Below the pieces are notes generated by a model. It was not told the DNA's origin. It did not search any database and saw only the letters and a program-made list of their open reading frames with translations. A stretch of DNA of 64,000 nt from positions 1,860,001-1,924,000 of the forward strand of contig NZ_WWGH01000001.1 of NCBI RefSeq assembly GCF_009865135.1. The letters run 5' to 3'. This document shows positions 34,506-44,386 of this stretch, piece after piece. The translations under genes were made by a program, and so were the position numbers. The number at the start of each line of letters is the position of its first letter. Position 1 is the stretch's first letter. This stretch comes from Streptomyces sp. SID8374 (GTDB taxonomy: Bacteria; Actinomycetota; Actinomycetes; Streptomycetales; Streptomycetaceae).

Positions 34506-34526
34506 GTACGTACGGACGAGTGTCAA
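34506..34526 (-). promoter_or_regulatory. -35 region of the leftward Ter operon
   Basis: On the minus strand, TTGACA (34521-34526) is followed by an AT-richer TACTATTACC about 15 bases on. The -35 is perfect; the -10 is ambiguous. Confidence 0.45.
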
Positions 34527-34697
34527 CAGTTCCCGATGTACATGAATTTCCGGTTACCCACCCTTCACCAGGCCACTTCTCGCGCTACCGTTCGGCCCTC
34601 CTCCTTCCCCCTCTCCGGCCCGGCACAGACGCGACAGGCCAGGTCTTTGCCGCCCCCGCGTTGTCCGCCCGTGCTGCCAGCAGGCAGGATGACGCCC

Positions 34698-35627
34698 ATG
34701 ACGCACACGATGCTGAAGGGCTCGAACGTCCCGGTCGACGCCGTGGCCGTACGGGCCGTGCTGCGCTGGACCCCGGGCGCCGGCGTTCCCGATGTGGACG
34801 CCTCCGCCCTGCTGCTCGGTTCCTCCGGCCGTGTGCGGTCCGACGAGGACTTCGTCTTCTACAACCAGCCGCGCCACCCCTCCGGCCTGGTCCGGCGGCT
34901 GCCGAAGCGCAGTGTCGCCGAGGGGCTCACGGACACGATCGAGGCGGATCTCGGCGGCCTCGACGCATCGGTGGACCAGGTGGTCATCGCCGCCTCGTCC
35001 GACGGCGACGCCTTCCAGCAGGTGCCGGACCTGCGGATACTCCTCTTCGATGCCGCGTTCGCCGACGGGGAGCCGCTGGCCGTCTTCGATGTGCGGCCGG
35101 AGACCGGGGAGGAGACCGCGATCATCTGCGGGGAGCTCTACCGGCGCGGTGAGGGGTGGAAGTTCCGGGCGGTCGGCCAGGGCTATCCGACCGGGCTGAT
35201 CGGTCTCGCCACCGCCTTCGGGATCTCCGTCGACGATTCGGAGTCCGGGGACGGGGCCGGGAACGGAAACGGGGGTACGGCGGAGGAGCCGGCCGCGGCC
35301 GCACAGGCGCCCGCGCACGCCGTCACCGAGCCCGCGCACGCCGCCCCTGATGCCGCCGCGCCCGCCCACGCCGCTTCCGCGCCGGGCCCCGACTCCCAGG
35401 CCACGGTCCTGCACCGGCAGCCCGCCTACGGCTACCCGCCGCCCGTCGCGCCCCCGGCCGTACCTCCGGTGCCCGCCGCACCCGCGCCGCAGCCCGCGTA
35501 CGGCTATCCGCAGGGGGCCGGTGCGCCGCCCGCGTACGGCTATCCGCAGCCCGCGGCGGCCGCCGCCCACGCGCCCGACCCGCACTTCGTCCTGCCTCCG
35601 CAGGGCCCGCAGTTCATCCGGTCCTGA
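34698..35627 (+). CDS. TerD-domain protein with Pro/Ala tail
   Basis: About 309 residues from ATG 34698; an earlier in-frame ATG is at 34689. Residues 1-180 are a TerD domain: [85 protein letters not shown]. The acidic Ca-binding loops typical of TerD (D-x-D-A-S) are present. The C-terminal 130 residues are Ala/Pro-rich with QPAYGYP-type repeats ([26 protein letters not shown]), probably disordered. It diverges from the lyase operon. Confidence 0.85.
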   Translation: MTHTMLKGSNVPVDAVAVRAVLRWTPGAGVPDVDASALLLGSSGRVRSDEDFVFYNQPRHPSGLVRRLPKRSVAEGLTDTIEADLGGLDASVDQVVIAASSDGDAFQQVPDLRILLFDAAFADGEPLAVFDVRPETGEETAIICGELYRRGEGWKFRAVGQGYPTGLIGLATAFGISVDDSESGDGAGNGNGGTAEEPAAAAQAPAHAVTEPAHAAPDAAAPAHAASAPGPDSQATVLHRQPAYGYPPPVAPPAVPPVPAAPAPQPAYGYPQGAGAPPAYGYPQPAAAAAHAPDPHFVLPPQGPQFIRS

Positions 35628-35721
35628 AGCCTGACCCGGTCCTGAGGGTCCCGGTGGTCCTGGAAGTTCCGGTGGTCCTGACGGCCTGAGCCACGACCGC
35701 AGCGGTCCGGAACCCGGGCGC

Positions 35722-36456
35722 TCAGGTCCGGGACTTGTAGCCCCGCCCCCACTGCATGCCGTAGCCGTAGAGCCGGTCCAGCTCGGACTGGAATCCGTAG
35801 ACGAACTTCACCTCGCGCCGCACGATCAGCTCGTCCTTGATGTTCTCCATGGTGAACACCGCACAGGAACGGGCCTGCGGCGCGCGCTCGTCCAGTTCGA
35901 TCTCGACCCGGGGCCCGTTGCCCGGGTAGAGAGTGATCTTGGCGTGCGTACGGTCGAACGCGGGCGTCCGGTCGTAGATGTAGACGAAGAACAGCAGCCG
36001 CTTGAACTGGTCGCGCTGGTCGAGGTTGACGTACACCGTCTCCCCCGAAGGAGCGCCGAAGCGGTCGTCCCCGCTGAGCCTGATGTAGGGCGGGCCGTTC
36101 AGATCGCCGAGCAGGTTGCCCAGGGGCTGCACGACCCCCTTGGTACCGTCCGTCAGCTCGTACATGCAGCCGAGGTCCAGGTCGACGTTGACGACGCCCT
36201 GGGTGTGCGCCTGGACCACCTCCGGCTGGAAGAGCTTGAGGGGGCGCCGCAGCCGGCCGCTCTGGCGCGAGCGGCCCTCGATGTCCGAGGTGCGCATCCG
36301 CCAGGACAGATTGACCCTGAGGTTGCCCGAGAGGGCGCCCTGTTTGCTGAGCGAGACCGTGGCATTGCGTTTCGACAGCACGATGGCACTCGATGTGCCG
36401 TTGCCCGAGTCGAACTGTGCCGCGCGCCCCGGCCACAGGCCGTCGAAGAATCCCAT
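35722..36456 (-). CDS. TerA-like tellurium-resistance family protein
   Basis: About 244 residues from ATG 36456 with AGGTGGGGG upstream; an in-frame earlier start exists at 36468. Beta-sandwich TerD-superfamily features: VSLSKQGALSGNLRVNLSW, VNVDLDLGCMYELTDGTKGVVQPLGNLLGDLNGPPYI, TVYVNLDQRDQFKRLLFFVYIYD, and KFVYGFQSELDRLYGYGMQWGRGYKSR. The final third matches TerA rather than TerD. TerA associates with TerC/TerD complexes at the membrane in other bacteria. It lies downstream of the TerC-like gene on the same strand. Confidence 0.8.
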   Translation of the reverse strand: MGFFDGLWPGRAAQFDSGNGTSSAIVLSKRNATVSLSKQGALSGNLRVNLSWRMRTSDIEGRSRQSGRLRRPLKLFQPEVVQAHTQGVVNVDLDLGCMYELTDGTKGVVQPLGNLLGDLNGPPYIRLSGDDRFGAPSGETVYVNLDQRDQFKRLLFFVYIYDRTPAFDRTHAKITLYPGNGPRVEIELDERAPQARSCAVFTMENIKDELIVRREVKFVYGFQSELDRLYGYGMQWGRGYKSRT

Positions 36457-36611
36457 CCCAACCCCCACCTGTTCGCGCTGTCGCCCTGTCGCCCGCTGTC
36501 ACGGGCCCGCACACCACTGCGGGGCGGCCGCCGGGCCGGGTCCGGGAGAGTCCCGGAGAGCCGTCGCCGTGTGGGCCGCCCCGCAGAGAGCGTTCCTCAA
36601 TCCCTACCGGG

Positions 36612-37772
36612 TCACACCCCGGAGTGGACTTCGGCCTTGGAACCCGGACTTCCTCCGGTGTCCCCGTCGCCTCCGCCCGACGCGGCGATGGCCCGGTTGC
36701 GGCGGACCGAGGACCAGAAGGAGAGGGCGATGAGGACGACGCCGATCAGGCCGGTGATGATCTCGTTGATCTCGTACCGGATGGTGACCAGCAGGATGAC
36801 CGAGAGCGCGCCGATCGCGTAGTGCGCGCCGTGCTCCAGGTAGACGTAGTCGTCCAGCGTGCCCTGGCGGACCAGGTAGACGGTGAGCGAACGGACGTAC
36901 ATGGCGCCGATACCGAGGCCGAGGGCCATCAGCACGATCTCGTTGGTGATGGCGAAGGCGCCGATGACGCCGTCGAACGAGAAGGAGGCGTCCAGGACTT
37001 CCAGGTAGAGGAAGAGGAAGAACGCGGCCTTTCCGGCCAGGGCGACCCCGGTGACGGGCTTGCCCTTCTTCCTGGCCTCTTCCTCGGCCTCGTGCTCGCG
37101 CTCCTCCTCCTCTTCGAGCTTGCCCTCGAAGAATCCGGAGAGCCCGCCGACGACGAGGTAGGTGATCAGACCCGCGATCCCCGAGAGCATGACGGTCGAC
37201 GCCTTGTCCACGTGCGCGCCACCGTGCTGGTGGGCCTGGGTCGCGAAGGTCAGGGCGGTGATCAGCAGCACGACGAGCGCGACGCAGACCGACAGCATGT
37301 CGACCTTGCCGAGCTTGGCGAGCGGGCGCTCGATCCAGCGGAGCCACTGGATGTCACGGTCCTCGAAGATGAAGTCGAGGAAGATCATCAACAGGAACAT
37401 GCCACCGAAGGCGGCGATCGCCGGATGGGCGTCCGTCACCAGTTCCTTGTACCTGTCGGGGTCGTTGAAGGAGAGGTCGATGGCCTCGATGGGCCCGAGC
37501 TGGGCGCTCACGGCCACGATCACGACGGGGAACACCAGCCGCATACCGAACACGGCGATGAGGATGCCGACGGTGAGGAAGATTTTCTGCCAGAAGGCAT
37601 TCATCTTCTTCAGGATTCCGGCGTTGATCACCGCGTTGTCGAAGGAGAGCGAGATCTCCAGGATCGTCAGGATCGCGACGATACCGAAGGCTTGCCACCC
37701 CCCGTAGAAGAAGGCTGCGACCAGGCCGAGCGCGGTGACCGCGAACGACCAGCCGAAGGTTTTCAGAACCAC
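36612..37772 (-). CDS. TerC-like integral membrane protein (DUF475)
   Basis: 386 residues from a GTG. It has about nine hydrophobic segments with paired acidic intramembrane motifs LEISLSFDNAVINA (first half) and LEVLDASFSFDGVIGAFAIT (second half), the duplicated S-F-D-N/G signature of TerC/DUF475 proteins thought to bind metal ions. A highly charged loop (KLEEEEEREHEAEEEARKKG) separates the halves on the cytoplasmic side. TerC members form metal-sensing or metal-exporting membrane complexes with TerD-family proteins. Confidence 0.9.
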   Translation of the reverse strand: MVLKTFGWSFAVTALGLVAAFFYGGWQAFGIVAILTILEISLSFDNAVINAGILKKMNAFWQKIFLTVGILIAVFGMRLVFPVVIVAVSAQLGPIEAIDLSFNDPDRYKELVTDAHPAIAAFGGMFLLMIFLDFIFEDRDIQWLRWIERPLAKLGKVDMLSVCVALVVLLITALTFATQAHQHGGAHVDKASTVMLSGIAGLITYLVVGGLSGFFEGKLEEEEEREHEAEEEARKKGKPVTGVALAGKAAFFLFLYLEVLDASFSFDGVIGAFAITNEIVLMALGLGIGAMYVRSLTVYLVRQGTLDDYVYLEHGAHYAIGALSVILLVTIRYEINEIITGLIGVVLIALSFWSSVRRNRAIAASGGGDGDTGGSPGSKAEVHSGV

Positions 37773-37840
37773 TGCTACCCCATCGTGTTATGTGAGGATC
37801 TCCCCCGGTGTGTACGGGGCTCCCCGCGCCGTGCGCGGCG

Positions 37841-38416
37841 TTACGAAACGTTGACGCCGAAGTCTAGAGCGATGCCGCGCAGCCCCGACGCGTACCCCTG
37901 GCCTACTGCACGGAATTTCCACTCGCCCTGGTAGCGGTAGAGCTCGCCGAAGATCATCGCGGTCTCCGTGGAGGCGTCCTCACTGAGGTCGTAGCGCGCC
38001 AGCTCCTGGCCGTCGGCCTGGTTGACCACCCGGATGAAGGCGTTGCTGACCTGGCCGAACGCCTGGCCCCGGTTCTCCGCCTCATGGATGGAGACCGGAA
38101 AGACGATCTTGTCGCAGTGGGCGGGGACCTGGTCGAGTCGGACGATGACCGACTCGTCGTCGCCCTCGCCCTCACCCGTCAGGTTGTCACCGGTGTGCTC
38201 CACGGAGCCGTCGGGACTGGTGAGATTGTTGTAGAAGACGAACCACTCGTCACCGAGCACCCGGCCCGACTGGCACAGCAGCGCGCTGGCGTCGAGGTCG
38301 AAATCGGCTCCGGTGGTGGAGCGTGCGTCCCAGCCGAGCCCGACCAGCACCTGGGTGAGGTTGGGTGCGACCTTGGAGAGGGAGACATTGCCTCCCTTGG
38401 CGAGCGTGACGCCCAT
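37841..38416 (-). CDS. terD: TerD-family protein (second tandem copy)
   Basis: 191 residues from ATG 38416 behind GGGGAGGACAC. A full TerD domain: [90 protein letters not shown], and [24 protein letters not shown]. Asp-rich loops match the calcium sites of TerD. It is about 75% similar by eye to the neighbouring copy at 38655. TerD proteins act in general stress response and, in Streptomyces, in spore and cell-differentiation phenotypes. Confidence 0.92.
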   Translation of the reverse strand: MGVTLAKGGNVSLSKVAPNLTQVLVGLGWDARSTTGADFDLDASALLCQSGRVLGDEWFVFYNNLTSPDGSVEHTGDNLTGEGEGDDESVIVRLDQVPAHCDKIVFPVSIHEAENRGQAFGQVSNAFIRVVNQADGQELARYDLSEDASTETAMIFGELYRYQGEWKFRAVGQGYASGLRGIALDFGVNVS

Positions 38417-38451
38417 GTGTGTCCTCCCCGAGTCGTGGAAACGCTGCCGGG

Positions 38452-38532
38452 CGCTTTCGGGCGCCCGTGCTCGGGCGTCCGAAAGCGCCCGGTTGAGCGC
38501 GTCCGGCGCCGCACAGGATGCGGCGCCGGACG
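38452..38532. terminator. Two GC-rich hairpins between the terD copies
   Basis: Hairpin 1 spans 38452-38487 (CGCTTTCGG pairs with CCGAAAGCG, with an inner stem). Hairpin 2 spans 38500-38532: a perfect 14-bp stem CGTCCGGCGCCGCA around CAGGA. They separate the two terD genes and could attenuate read-through or protect mRNA ends. Confidence 0.6.
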
Positions 38533-38654
38533 AGTGGTGCGCGGGCGCTGCGTGCGCCCGGTCGTGCTGGGCGTGACGCCCTCGGACGTCGCCGCCCCCG
38601 GTCGTGCTGGGACGGGACGGCCCCGGAGGCCGACGCGCCCGGTCCTGCGTGTCC

Positions 38655-39230
38655 TCAGACGTTGACGCCGAAGTCCTGCGCGATGCCGCGCAGGCCCGAG
38701 GCGTAGCCCTGGCCGATGGCGCGGAACTTCCACTCCGCACCGTTGCGGTAGAGCTCGCCGAAGACCATCGCGGTCTCCGTCGAGGCGTCCTCGCTCAGGT
38801 CGTAGCGGGCGAGCTCGCTGTTGTCGGCCTGGTTCACCACGCGGATGTACGCGTTGCGGACCTGGCCGAAGCTCTGCTGACGGGTCTCGGCCTCGTAGAT
38901 CGAGACCGGGAAGACGATCTTGTCGACGTCGGCCGGGACACCGGCGAGGTTCACCTTGATGACCTCGTCGTCGCCCTCGCCCTCACCGGTGGTGTTGTCC
39001 CCGGTGTGCTCGACGGAGCCGTCGGGGCTCTTCAGGTTGTTGAAGAAGACGAAATTGCCGTCCGCCGCGACCTTGCCCTCGACGTTCGTCAGCAGCGCGC
39101 TGGCGTCGAGGTCGAAGTCGCCGCCGGTGGTGGTGCGGGCGTCCCAGCCCAGACCGACGATGACCGCGGTCAGGTTGGGCGCGGCCTTGGTCAGCGAGAC
39201 GTTGCCGCCCTTGCTGAGGCTGACTCCCAC
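38655..39230 (-). CDS. terD: TerD-family protein (first tandem copy)
   Basis: 191 residues from GTG 39230 with GGAGGA upstream. The domain is complete: [70 protein letters not shown], and [29 protein letters not shown]. It has the same length as the copy at 37841 and lies 238 bp upstream of it, a tandem duplication typical of Streptomyces. Its own upstream region carries a GGGAAC-type promoter candidate. Confidence 0.93.
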   Translation of the reverse strand: MGVSLSKGGNVSLTKAAPNLTAVIVGLGWDARTTTGGDFDLDASALLTNVEGKVAADGNFVFFNNLKSPDGSVEHTGDNTTGEGEGDDEVIKVNLAGVPADVDKIVFPVSIYEAETRQQSFGQVRNAYIRVVNQADNSELARYDLSEDASTETAMVFGELYRNGAEWKFRAIGQGYASGLRGIAQDFGVNV

Positions 39231-39297
39231 GAGTCCTCCAGTAGTTTTCTCAGGGGCCGGCAGACACCAGCGTCCCCGTCGTTCGTTGGCATCGGAT

Positions 39298-39326
39298 CAA
39301 CGATTGGATCCTAGTGACCGGTTCCC
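39298..39326 (-). promoter_or_regulatory. ECF-sigma-like promoter candidate before terD
   Basis: On the minus strand, GGGAAC (39321-39326) and GTTG (39298-39301) are 19 bases apart, close to SigR/SigE-type stress promoters (GGGAAT-18-GTT). The spacing is one base off the SigR consensus. Confidence 0.35.
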
Positions 39327-39368
39327 GGCCAAAACAGGCTTTTGGCGGGGCGCCACCAGGAGATCGTC

Positions 39369-39827
39369 TCAGAGCGCTTCGAGCGCCTTGACGTAGTCGT
39401 TCAGGTCACGCGCGTCCGGCAGGCCGTTGACGACGCTCCAGCGGACGGTGCCGGCCTTGTCGATGATGAAGGTGCCGCGCACCGCGCAGCCCTTGTCCTC
39501 GTCGAAGACCCCGTAGGCGCGCGAGGCCTGCCCGTGCGGCCAGAAGTCGGAGAGCAGCGGATACTCCAGGCCCTCCTGCTCGGCGAAGACGCGCAGGGTG
39601 TGGATGGAGTCGTTGGAGACGGCGAGCAACTGGGTGTCGTCGTTCTCGAAGCGGGGCAGCTCGTCGCGGAGCGCGCACAGCTCACCCGTGCAGACGCCGG
39701 TGAAGGCGAACGGGTAGAAGAGCAGCACCACGTTCTTCTCGCCCCGGAAGTCCGAGAGCCGGACGGTCCGCCCGTGGTTGTCCTTGAGTTCAAAATCGGG
39801 GGCCTCGGTGCCGACCTCGATCGCCAT
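39369..39827 (-). CDS. AhpE-type peroxiredoxin
   Basis: 152 residues from ATG 39827. A thioredoxin-fold peroxiredoxin with the peroxidatic motif [14 protein letters not shown]; Cys46 is peroxidatic and Cys51 lies five residues on. Thr43 and the later Arg in [16 protein letters not shown] complete the active site. The alignment suits the 1-Cys AhpE group, which reduces hydroperoxides and peroxynitrite in actinobacteria. Its position beside Ter genes fits a stress-response neighbourhood. Confidence 0.9.
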   Translation of the reverse strand: MAIEVGTEAPDFELKDNHGRTVRLSDFRGEKNVVLLFYPFAFTGVCTGELCALRDELPRFENDDTQLLAVSNDSIHTLRVFAEQEGLEYPLLSDFWPHGQASRAYGVFDEDKGCAVRGTFIIDKAGTVRWSVVNGLPDARDLNDYVKALEAL

Positions 39828-39955
39828 GGAACAGGTATCCCTTCCGCCGCTTCTCACTTCCCCGGCCCGCCTCCGCACCTCTCCGTACTCGTACGGGTGG
39901 GTCCGGCCGTCCGGGTGACTCCCACCCTACGCACGGCCGGCGGAGCACGTACGAA

Positions 39956-39989
39956 GGCCCCCGGCAGCGCGTAAGCGCCATCGGGGGCC
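39956..39989. terminator. Terminator-like hairpin
   Basis: GGCCCCCG (39956-39963) pairs with CGGGGGCC (39982-39989), with an inner GCGC-GTAA-GCGC. It follows the DUF3052 stop codon on the minus strand. Confidence 0.6.
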
Positions 39990-40010
39990 CCGGGTGGTGT
40001 AGCGAGTGGT

Positions 40011-40448
40011 TCAGCGCTTGGCCTTGGCCCCCTTGGGGGTGACCAGACGGCTGCCCGTCCAGTCCTTGCCCGCGCTGATGCTCTTGGTCTGGGCGAGACC
40101 GGCCGTCTGGGCAGCCTCATTGATGTCGCTCGGTTCGACGTAGCCGTCACGGCCGGTCTTCGGCGTCATCAGCCAGACCGTACCGCCGTCCTCGAGCAGA
40201 CCAATGGCATCCACCAGCGCGTCCGTAAGGTCGCCGTCCTCGTCGCGGAACCAGAGGACGACGACGTCTGCGACATCGTCATACTCCTCGTCGACGAGTT
40301 CCTGGCCGGTAATGGCCTCAATGCCCTCACGGAGCTCCAGCTCGACGTCGTCGTCGTAGCCGATCTCCTGGACCACCTGTCCGGGCTCGAACCCCAGGCG
40401 TGTCGCCGGGTTGGTCCGCTCCTCCGCGTGGTCCGCGGTCGCGCTCAC
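40011..40448 (-). CDS. DUF3052 family protein
   Basis: About 145 residues from GTG 40448 with AGGAGG upstream. An acidic alpha/beta protein: TRLGFEPGQVVQEIGYDDDVE, VDEEYDDVADVVVLWFRDEDGDL, GGTVWLMTPKTGRDGYVEPSDI, and KDWTGSRLVTPKG. This is the conserved actinobacterial DUF3052 family, found divergent to aceE. The function is unknown; its beta-strand/TPK motif resembles small methyltransferase-like folds, but no AdoMet motif is evident. Confidence 0.85.
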   Translation of the reverse strand: MSATADHAEERTNPATRLGFEPGQVVQEIGYDDDVELELREGIEAITGQELVDEEYDDVADVVVLWFRDEDGDLTDALVDAIGLLEDGGTVWLMTPKTGRDGYVEPSDINEAAQTAGLAQTKSISAGKDWTGSRLVTPKGAKAKR

Positions 40449-40955
40449 GGGTTGCCTCCTGATCATGTCTTCGGAAAATGCTGCAGCCACGCGCGTGCGC
40501 GGGGCGTAGGCCGTAGTCCACACGGGCCCGGCGAATCGCGCAAGTACCCGGCGTACGAGACCGCCTAAACGGTGACGTTCCCTGCCACGTCACCGCAGGC
40601 TCCGGCAGCTCTCTCCCGGGGCCTGGGCCGGTCCCTCCGGGGTTCCGCAAGGTCACCCCATCCGTTTACGTCCTTCCTCAGCTTATGCCGTTTCGCTCCG
40701 CCAATCGGATTCGAACGGCCTTTGGGAACGCTTGGACGGCTTGGGCGTAAGGTTGCGGTTTGCCCGTACCCCGCCGCGTACTGCCCATACTCGTGCCCCG
40801 CCGGAGAAATTTCGGAACCTCGGGGTTACCCCACGGTAGAGATGACGTTCGGGCCCTCGCGGTAGCACGATGGAGGCGGCGCGCACACAGTTGTCCCGGG
40901 GGTACGTTCCCCGTAACAGACCCCGCAGAGCACCACCGAACAGCGAAGGAACAGT
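40449..40955. other. Divergent intergenic region DUF3052/aceE
   Basis: No gene is supported in these 507 bases. TTCGAACGGCC and a GGGAACGCTTGG-like stretch (40700-40745) and a GGTTACCCCACGGTAGAG segment (about 40822-40840) are the only promoter-like features seen. The leader of aceE is therefore long or its promoter lies near 40840. Confidence 0.5.
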
Positions 40956-43688
40956 GTGGCTTCCGGATCCGATCGCAACCCGATCATCATTGGCGGCCTT
41001 CCGAGCCAGGTCCCGGATTTTGATCCGGAGGAGACCCAGGAATGGCTCGACTCCCTCGACGCCGCCGTCGACGAGCGAGGCCGTGAGCGGGCCCGCTACC
41101 TGATGCTCCGGCTCATCGAACGCGCGCGTGAGAAGCGTGTCGCGGTGCCGGAGATGCGCAGCACGGACTACGTGAACACGATCGCCACGAAGGACGAGCC
41201 GTTCTTCCCCGGCGACGAGGAGATCGAGCGCAAGGTCCTCAACGCGACCCGCTGGAACGCGGCCGTGATGGTCTCGCGGGCGCAGCGCCCCGGGATCGGT
41301 GTCGGCGGCCACATCGCCACCTTCGCCTCCTCAGCCTCGCTGTACGACGTGGGCTTCAACCACTTCTTCCGCGGCAAGGACCAGGGCGACGGCGGCGACC
41401 AGATCTTCTTCCAGGGGCACGCGTCCCCCGGGATCTACGCCCGGGCGTTCCTGCTGGACCGGCTGAGCGAGGCCCAGCTGGACGCCTTCCGCCAGGAGAA
41501 GTCGAAGGCGCCCAACGGGCTCTCCAGCTACCCGCACCCGCGGCTGATGCCGGACTTCTGGGAGTTCCCGACCGTCTCGATGGGCCTCGGCCCGCTCGGC
41601 GCGATCTACCAGGCGCGGATGAACCGCTACATGGAGGCGCGCGGCATCGCCGACACCTCCAAGTCGCATGTGTGGGCCTATCTGGGCGACGGCGAGATGG
41701 ACGAGCCGGAGTCGCTGGGGCAGCTCTCCATCGCCGCCCGTGAGGGCCTGGACAACCTGACCTTCGTCGTCAACTGCAACCTCCAGCGGCTGGACGGCCC
41801 GGTCCGCGGCAACGGCAAGATCATCCAGGAGCTGGAGTCGCAGTTCCGGGGCGCCGGCTGGAACGTCATCAAACTGGTCTGGGACCGCTCCTGGGACCCG
41901 CTGCTGGCGCAGGACCGCACGGGCATCCTGGTCAACAAGCTGAACACCACGCCGGACGGCCAGTTCCAGACGTACGCCACCGAGACCGGCTCGTACATCC
42001 GCGAGCACTTCTTCGGTGACGACCCGCGGCTGCGCGACATGGTCAAGGACATGACCGACCAGCAGATCCTGCACCTGGGGCGCGGCGGGCACGACCACAA
42101 GAAGGTCTACGCGGCCTACGCGGCGGCCAAGGCGCACAAGGGCCAGCCGACCGTGATCCTCGCGCAGACGGTCAAGGGCTGGACGCTGGGGCCGAACTTC
42201 GAGGGCCGCAACGCGACCCACCAGATGAAGAAGCTCACGGTCGAGGACCTCAAGCGGTTCCGCGACCGGCTGCACATCCCGATCACCGACAAGCAGCTGG
42301 ACGAGGGCTACCCGCCCTACTACCACCCGGGCCGCGACTCGGAGGAGATCCAGTACATGCACGACCGCCGCAACAGTCTGGGCGGCTATGTGCCGACCCG
42401 GGTGGTGCGTGCGAAGCCCCTGCCGCAGCCCGAGGAGAAGACGTACGCGGCTGCGAAGAAGGGTTCGGGTACGCAGTCGATCGCCACCACCATGGCGTTC
42501 GTCCGCATCCTGAAGGACCTCATGCGGGACAAGGAGATCGGCAAGCGGTTCGTGCTGATCGCCCCCGACGAGTACCGCACGTTCGGCATGGACGCGTTCT
42601 TCCCGAGCGCGAAGATCTACAACCCGCTTGGCCAGCAGTACGAGGCGGTGGACCGCGATCTGCTGCTCGCGTACAAGGAGTCGCCGACGGGCCAGATGCT
42701 GCACGACGGCATCTCCGAGGCGGGCTGTACCGCCTCGCTGATCGCCGCCGGTTCGGCGTACGCGACGCACGGCGAGCCGCTGATCCCGGTGTACGTCTTC
42801 TACTCGATGTTCGGGTTCCAGCGCACCGGTGACCAGTTCTGGCAGATGGCCGACCAGCTCTCGCGCGGTTTCGTGCTGGGCGCGACCGCCGGGCGTACGA
42901 CGCTGACCGGTGAGGGGCTCCAGCACGCGGACGGCCACTCGCAGCTGCTCGCCTCGACCAACCCGGGCTGTGTCGCCTACGACCCGGCCTTCGGGTACGA
43001 GATCGCGCACATCATGCAGGACGGGCTCCGCCGGATGTACGGCGAGGCCAACGAGGACGTCTTCTACTACCTCACCGTCTACAACGAGCCGATCCAGCAC
43101 CCGGCCGAGCCCGAGAACGTCGACGTGGACGGCATCCTCAAGGGTGTCTACCGCTTCAAGCAGGGCGAGGCGGGCGAGATCCCGGCGCAGATCCTGGCGT
43201 CCGGTGTGGCGGTCCCGTGGGCCGTCGAGGCGCAGAAGATCCTCGCCGAGGAGTGGAACGTCAAGGCGGACGTCTGGTCGGCCACCTCCTGGAACGAGCT
43301 GCGGCGCGAGGCCGTGGACGTGGAGCGGTACAACCTGCTCCACCCGGAGGAGGAGCAGCGCGTCCCGTACGTGACGAAGAAGCTCGAAGGGGCCGAGGGC
43401 CCGTTCGTGGCGGTCTCGGACTGGATGCGTTCGGTGCCGGACCAGATCGCGCGCTGGGTGCCCGGTGCGTACCAGTCGCTGGGCGCGGACGGCTTCGGCT
43501 TCGCCGACACCCGTGGTGCGGCCCGCCGGTTCTTCCACATCGACGCGCAGTCGATCGTCCTCGCGGTGCTCACCGAGCTCGCGAAGGAGGGGAAGATCGA
43601 CCGGTCGGCCCTGAAGACGGCGCTGGACCGCTACGACCTCCTGGACGTGGCCGCGGCCGATCCGGGCGCGGCGGGCGGCGACGCGTAG
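40956..43688 (+). CDS. aceE: Pyruvate dehydrogenase E1 component, homodimeric type
   Basis: 910 residues from GTG 40956 with GAAGGAA upstream; length matches AceE. The thiamine-diphosphate motif [10 protein letters not shown] is at residues 244-253, with [22 protein letters not shown] after it. [24 protein letters not shown] and the His-rich [22 protein letters not shown] form the N-terminal active-site region. The C-terminal half includes [18 protein letters not shown] sequence near residue 625. It decarboxylates pyruvate and passes the acetyl group to lipoylated E2. No E2 or E3 gene is adjacent. Confidence 0.96.
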   Translation: MASGSDRNPIIIGGLPSQVPDFDPEETQEWLDSLDAAVDERGRERARYLMLRLIERAREKRVAVPEMRSTDYVNTIATKDEPFFPGDEEIERKVLNATRWNAAVMVSRAQRPGIGVGGHIATFASSASLYDVGFNHFFRGKDQGDGGDQIFFQGHASPGIYARAFLLDRLSEAQLDAFRQEKSKAPNGLSSYPHPRLMPDFWEFPTVSMGLGPLGAIYQARMNRYMEARGIADTSKSHVWAYLGDGEMDEPESLGQLSIAAREGLDNLTFVVNCNLQRLDGPVRGNGKIIQELESQFRGAGWNVIKLVWDRSWDPLLAQDRTGILVNKLNTTPDGQFQTYATETGSYIREHFFGDDPRLRDMVKDMTDQQILHLGRGGHDHKKVYAAYAAAKAHKGQPTVILAQTVKGWTLGPNFEGRNATHQMKKLTVEDLKRFRDRLHIPITDKQLDEGYPPYYHPGRDSEEIQYMHDRRNSLGGYVPTRVVRAKPLPQPEEKTYAAAKKGSGTQSIATTMAFVRILKDLMRDKEIGKRFVLIAPDEYRTFGMDAFFPSAKIYNPLGQQYEAVDRDLLLAYKESPTGQMLHDGISEAGCTASLIAAGSAYATHGEPLIPVYVFYSMFGFQRTGDQFWQMADQLSRGFVLGATAGRTTLTGEGLQHADGHSQLLASTNPGCVAYDPAFGYEIAHIMQDGLRRMYGEANEDVFYYLTVYNEPIQHPAEPENVDVDGILKGVYRFKQGEAGEIPAQILASGVAVPWAVEAQKILAEEWNVKADVWSATSWNELRREAVDVERYNLLHPEEEQRVPYVTKKLEGAEGPFVAVSDWMRSVPDQIARWVPGAYQSLGADGFGFADTRGAARRFFHIDAQSIVLAVLTELAKEGKIDRSALKTALDRYDLLDVAAADPGAAGGDA

Positions 43689-43760
43689 CCGTAGAGCTGC
43701 TGTACGGGTCCGAGGGGCGGTGACGCGGGTGCGTCGCCGCCCTTCGGCACACCCAGGCTT

Positions 43761-44180
43761 CTAGTTCTCCCAGATCTTGAAGGCCCGCACCTGGTACGGG
43801 GAGCGGGGCAGCCAGGTCCCGCCGCCCGGGTACGTCTCGAACTCGCCCGTCTCCCGGCATTCGGCCGACTGGTAGGTGGTGACAGGCCGCCCGGTGCGGT
43901 TGGCGAGGGACTGGGCGTCGCCGCCCTTGGGGAGCGGGGTGCAGCTCTCGATGTCGACGGTGGAGAGCTCGTACGTCTGGCGGGCGCCGGCGAAGTCGGG
44001 CTTCTTCCAGAGGCAGAGCCGCCCCGCCTCGCAGGTGCCGAGCCGGACGTCCGAGGCCGGGTTCACGCTCTCCCGGGAACGGTCCTGGGCGAGCGCCTGC
44101 GGGATGAACGCGGTGAGTGCGGTGACGGCCAGGCCTGCGGCGAGAGCGGTCGTGCGGTTCTTGCGCATGGTCGTACGCAT
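43761..44180 (-). CDS. Secreted peptidase-inhibitor I36-like protein
   Basis: 139 residues from ATG 44180. A signal peptide (MRKNRTTALAAGLAVTALTAFIPQALA) has likely cleavage near residue 31. The mature part has LGTCEAGRLCLWKKPDFAGARQTYEL, the Cys-containing I36/gamma-crystallin-like motif of Streptomyces metalloproteinase inhibitors, and SLANRTGRPVTTYQSAECRE. It is probably secreted and may inhibit extracellular proteases; target unknown. Confidence 0.8.
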   Translation of the reverse strand: MRTTMRKNRTTALAAGLAVTALTAFIPQALAQDRSRESVNPASDVRLGTCEAGRLCLWKKPDFAGARQTYELSTVDIESCTPLPKGGDAQSLANRTGRPVTTYQSAECRETGEFETYPGGGTWLPRSPYQVRAFKIWEN

Positions 44181-44304
44181 GGTGGATCAACCCCCGTGGT
44201 CGTGCGCCGCGCCATGTCGTGGCGCGCTGCGCTGTCCCGACCACCCTGACCGGCGCGGCGGGGCCCGGGGAAGAGGAGGACGGCCCACGCCACCCTGATA
44301 GGCG

Positions 44305-44336
44305 ACAGCCCCGCCGAAAGGATTCGGCGGGGCTGT
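44305..44336. terminator. Strong terminator hairpin
   Basis: A perfect 14-bp stem ACAGCCCCGCCGAA with its complement around an AGGA tetraloop, just beyond the stop codon of the MFS gene on the minus strand. Confidence 0.88.
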
Positions 44337-44386
44337 GACGTGCGCTGTGTTGACGGATGTCCCCATGCCCGGGGCCTGGGCCGGGG

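Noticed and set aside
41331..43538. 735-residue frame antisense to aceE
   Set aside because: A Val/Arg/Leu-rich shadow of a strongly conserved gene.
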